NCBI RefSeq assembly: GCF_001949145.1
Contig: NW_019091597.1
Location: 89,030 to 131,388, forward strand
Source: Acanthaster planci
Taxonomy: Eukaryota > Echinodermata > Asteroidea > Valvatida > Acanthasteridae
Direction of reading: 5' to 3'
Length of the DNA stretch: 42,359 bases
Both the position numbers and the translations under genes were made by a program. A model generated the notes under the pieces. The model was not told where the DNA came from, did not search any database, and saw only the letters and a program-made list of their open reading frames with translations. How positions within the stretch are numbered: the first letter of the stretch is position 1; each line of letters begins with the position of its first letter. Positions 39,800-42,359 of the stretch are shown piece after piece.

Positions 39800-41760
39800 A
39801 ACATGCAACACAGCATACTGGGTCGTCATAATAACAGCAAAGAACACCAGATGAGTATGGGCCTTGAGACGAGACAAGCTTCTTTACTGTCTTTTGCTAC
39901 CAGAACATGCTGCTTCATTGTCTGTGTCAGAGATGAACTTCTTCAGGACTGTGCTTTTTGGGGCACAAAAAGAAATGGCGAATTCATCCATCAACAGTCT
40001 TCTTGAGCTGATAAGACTTAATGGGGGAGGACGTGACTTGAAGGATGTATGTGATACAACGGTGAAAGAAGTTCAGAAAACCCTCGTGAAAATAATAGAA
40101 ACTGATATCTTGTGTTCTCTGAAACAATTTTAGGTGTATGGCATTATAGCAAATGAGAGTACAGACATTGCGGTCCATAAGAAACTCGTTCTGTACATAA
40201 GATATGTGAGAAATGGCAAAATGGAAACCAATATGCTGTGCAATGTTAGGATTGCAGATGGAACAGCAGATCTGAGACTATTGTATCTGAAGTCAAGCAA
40301 AAAATTCAAAGTCTTGGCCTGAACCTAAAGCAGCTTGTGGCTTAGGTAGTGATGGTGCAAGTGTCATGACAGGTATTCACAAGGGTATTTGAGTGAAACT
40401 TCATGACCTCGCACCTGCCCTTGTACATGTGCTCTGCTTGGCACATAGGCTTGCTTTGGCTTACATGCTGCTAAGAAGTTTGAGTTCGTCAAAGTATTCA
40501 GGAGTAACATAAATACTCTGTATTATCACTTTGCTTCATCAGCCGTATGACAAGCAAAACTAGCGGCAATATAAAAGGTGCTTGGCAAGCTGAACCTCAA
40601 ATTGAAGGAGCCAATAAATGTCAGATGGCTTTCAATGTTCATTGCAGTGAATGTGATTCACAAATGTTACAAGTCTATCATGGTCACCCTTAGTGATGAT
40701 GCTGTCCGTAACCAAAATGCAACAGCCTCTTGTCTGCAGAAATTCAGGAAAACGTACAAATTTTGTGCAACATTGGCCTTCTTATGTGACATATTAGATG
40801 TGGTAGGAGACTTGTGTAGGTTCATGCAAAGTCGAGAACTGCTGTGTGTTGACTTGCTGCCCAAAATGCAGGCTTGCCTAAGTTCTGTTGAAGAGTTTAA
40901 GGAAACCCCAGGCCCTAAACTGAAGCCGTTTCTTAACAGAATTAAGATTCAGAATGGTGGCGATGAGTCTGGGGATGCTGTATGTAGCCCACAAGTGGCA
41001 GTCTTGTTGGATGCAAATAATGCAAATGGTGTTGAGTTGGTCTACAACAGGAAACAGCTTATAGAAGTTTATTCATTAAGATCAAAGTATGTGGAGGAAA
41101 TAATCAAACTTGTGCATAGATGACACAATACATGCCACAAATGAAACATCCTCTGTGTTGAAGGCACTGGCATTACTCACTGACCCATGCATGTTTAATG
41201 CGTCAACTCCACACAATGTGAAGGACAGCTTGGAAGTTGTTGGCATCATCAATTTTAGCTGTTTATTGGACCGTGATGTACTTAAGCAAGACTTTTCCAA
41301 GGCAAAGGGAATGATGAAAGGTGCCGGTATTCTGAGTTCTGTGCAGTTCATTCAACAGATACTATTGACCTCGTGCAATTTTGCATTCTTTGCAAAATTG
41401 TTTTGACGATTCCTCTCACTTCCATTGACTGTGAATGAGGATTTAGCTGCCAAAACAGAGTAAAATCAAAGCTACATGTACGTAGCAGTCTCTCAGCTGA
41501 GTCCATAGAGATGCTAATGAAACTTAGCAGCACAGTGGATCAGGACCGTATAACCTCACATTCCCTTTGCACAGAGCCAACTAAAACTGGAAGGCAGAAA
41601 AGAACAGGTTTCTCAAGCCGTGTTTTAAGCCCCGTACTCAATCTCAGACTGGTTCACCATCCAAGGGATTTATGCCAGAAGAATTGCAGCAGGAAGTTGG
41701 TCCTTCAAGTTCCTAAGAGAGCTGGTCTAGTAAATTGTAATAAGTTTCAGTCATGAAGTA
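39800..41760 (+). pseudogene. hAT transposase, ZNF862-like, decayed
   Basis: In order: a helical segment LFGAQKEMANSSINSLLELI (about 39,950-40,010); an in-frame TAG at 40,131; YGIIANESTDIAVHKKLVLY (the catalytic-core start); a one-base shift near 40,270 to VSEVKQKIQSLGLNLKQLV; another shift to SDGASVMTGIHKG (about 40,348-40,386); VLCLAHRLALAYM; stops; then a 181-codon frame (40,578-41,123) with LKLKEPINVRWLS and the insertion domain. The C-terminal dimerisation region reads IPLTSIDCE-stop-GFSCQNRVKSKLHVRSS (41,409-41,490). hAT transposases cut and paste DNA. At least three frame changes and several stops make it inactive. A host-domesticated relative is possible in principle, but not this copy. 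Confidence 0.85.
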
Positions 41761-41900
41761 GACTTGTACTTGAGCAGGAGTTTTGTAGTCCTTTACTACG
41801 GAACTGGTCAAGGGAACTCATATAAAGTTGCAGTCATTAAGTTGTACACCAGCAAACTAAATAAAGAAGAATTAGAAACTGTATGTTAAAGAGGGATTAC

Positions 41901-42106
41901 TCAAAAATCTGATGTAATACCATTGCTTCCCATTTCATTTCAGGTTTTAATTTCCATTAGATTTGTTATTATTGGTACCATTTATAACAATACATGTTGT
42001 TCAAATACACACCTTAAGCATCAATGATCACCATCATCCATACTTCAAATGCAAAGCCTACAAGATATAATGTACATGTAAGTGTATGGTAGTATGGTGG
42101 CAAAGC
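41901..42106. other. Spacer downstream of the hAT pseudogene
   Basis: Short AT-rich stretch containing TGTACATGTAAGTGTATGG near 42,070. Nothing recognisable. Confidence 0.5.
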
Positions 42107-42143
42107 TTAACCACTTCGTGCCGGGGGCTCCGGTAACGGAGCC
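42107..42143. repeat. TTAA-adjacent GC hairpin, possible transposon end
   Basis: TTAA (42,107-42,110) is followed by CCACTTCGTGCCGGGG and a perfect hairpin GGCTCCG-GTAA-CGGAGCC (42,126-42,143). TTAA plus a CC-starting end would fit a piggyBac-type terminus, but the partner end lies outside the window. CCGGGGACTCCGAGATCGG at about 42,163-42,181 is a second, weaker version of the same motif. Confidence 0.4.
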
Positions 42144-42276
42144 ATATGCCTTATATTTGGGGCCGGGGACTCCGAGATCGGAACTTTACTATAAAAAAAA
42201 AGTTGCTGGCCGTTTCTTAAAAAAGTTTGGGGCTGTCAGTTAAAAAGTTTAGGCCATCATCGGCCGGTGAATTGTG

Positions 42277-42359
42277 ACTTTTTCATAGCCAGGGTGACCG
42301 AACTTCTTTTATAGCCCGGGTGTCCGAACTTATTTTATAGCCGGGGTGACCGAACTTAT
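42277..42359. repeat. 27-bp tandem repeat, continues past window end
   Basis: Three units of about 27 bases, TTT(C/T)ATAGCC.GGGTG(A/T)CCGAACTT, start at about 42,278, 42,305 and 42,332. They differ at a few positions. The array is cut by the window edge, so its size is unknown. Confidence 0.8.

Larger units (their letters stand above)
38839..41900 (+). mobile_element. hAT element, ZNF862-type (left end tentative)
   Basis: CAGGGCGTAGCGTACGTA at 38,839 resembles the CAGGGGCGTAGC ends of many hAT elements. About 0.7 kb later comes the MSVYRVV leader copy 3, then the transposase pseudogene (39,800-41,760) and an AATAAA at 41,861. No inverse of the left end and no second copy of the adjacent 8-mer TCTATCAG were found before 42,359, so the right end is missing, beyond the window, or the left end is wrong. 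Confidence 0.45.

Overview
The window is eukaryotic, animal-type DNA from a draft assembly, with a 137-base run of N at 26,225-26,361. There are no operons or ribosome binding sites. Coding potential is fragmentary, candidate GT-AG splice sites occur, and the content is almost all transposable elements: Ty3/gypsy and DIRS retroelements, hAT and PIF/Harbinger transposons, tRNA-derived SINE sequence and short inverted-repeat elements. Frequent TACATGTA and TAGGCCTA words, AT-rich spacers and this mix of elements suggest a marine invertebrate (echinoderm, hemichordate, cephalochordate or mollusc-like). I cannot name the species. I see no intact host gene. At most there are isolated exon-like ORFs with no recognised function.

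Layout. 1-7,500: spacer with a pair of diverged direct repeats (826/1,905), a promoter-like site on the minus strand, a tRNA-Thr-like SINE (about 3,165), a 293-bp foldback element (3,511-3,803) and a lysine-codon-rich minisatellite (6,480-6,840). 7,530-27,333: one old Ty3/gypsy retrotransposon in + orientation, spread over about 20 kb by later insertions. Its 5' LTR carries a 345-bp TTAG-flanked MITE. Its gag-pol is broken by a TA-flanked 847-bp inverted-repeat element that holds a RecQ-like helicase exon, and by a 2.3-kb PIF/Harbinger-like element. Its 3' LTR is split into 18,385-18,925 and 26,559-27,333 by a 7.6-kb nested cluster. That cluster contains a foldback element, a hAT MITE with a perfect 8-bp target duplication, a minus-strand DIRS-type tyrosine-recombinase retroelement (itself split by a candidate hAT element), and a second foldback around the assembly gap.

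27,334-31,590 is spacer with one possible terminal exon. 31,605-31,951 is an inverted-repeat element with a 9-bp target duplication and an internal tRNA-like region. 31,990-33,070 (minus) is a second DIRS-like remnant. 34,285 to at least 38,360 (minus) is a second Ty3/gypsy element with a readable 5' LTR edge, a tRNA-Leu primer binding site, gag, two zinc knuckles, protease, RT, RNase H and integrase. It is dead: the protease Asp is Asn and an integrase catalytic Asp is a stop. 38,839-41,760 (+) is a decayed hAT transposase of the ZNF862-like group. The end of the window has a TTAA-adjacent hairpin and a 27-bp tandem repeat.

Nothing here works as a joint pathway. What the sequence records is an order of insertions: gypsy first, then DNA transposons and a DIRS element into it, then insertions into those. 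The least ordinary items are the helicase exon inside a TA-flanked inverted-repeat element, the tRNA-bearing 9-bp-TSD element, the recurrent three-armed foldback family, and a leader sequence (MSVYRVV) shared by three loci. Element superfamily calls rest on motifs and termini read by eye; no database search was possible.
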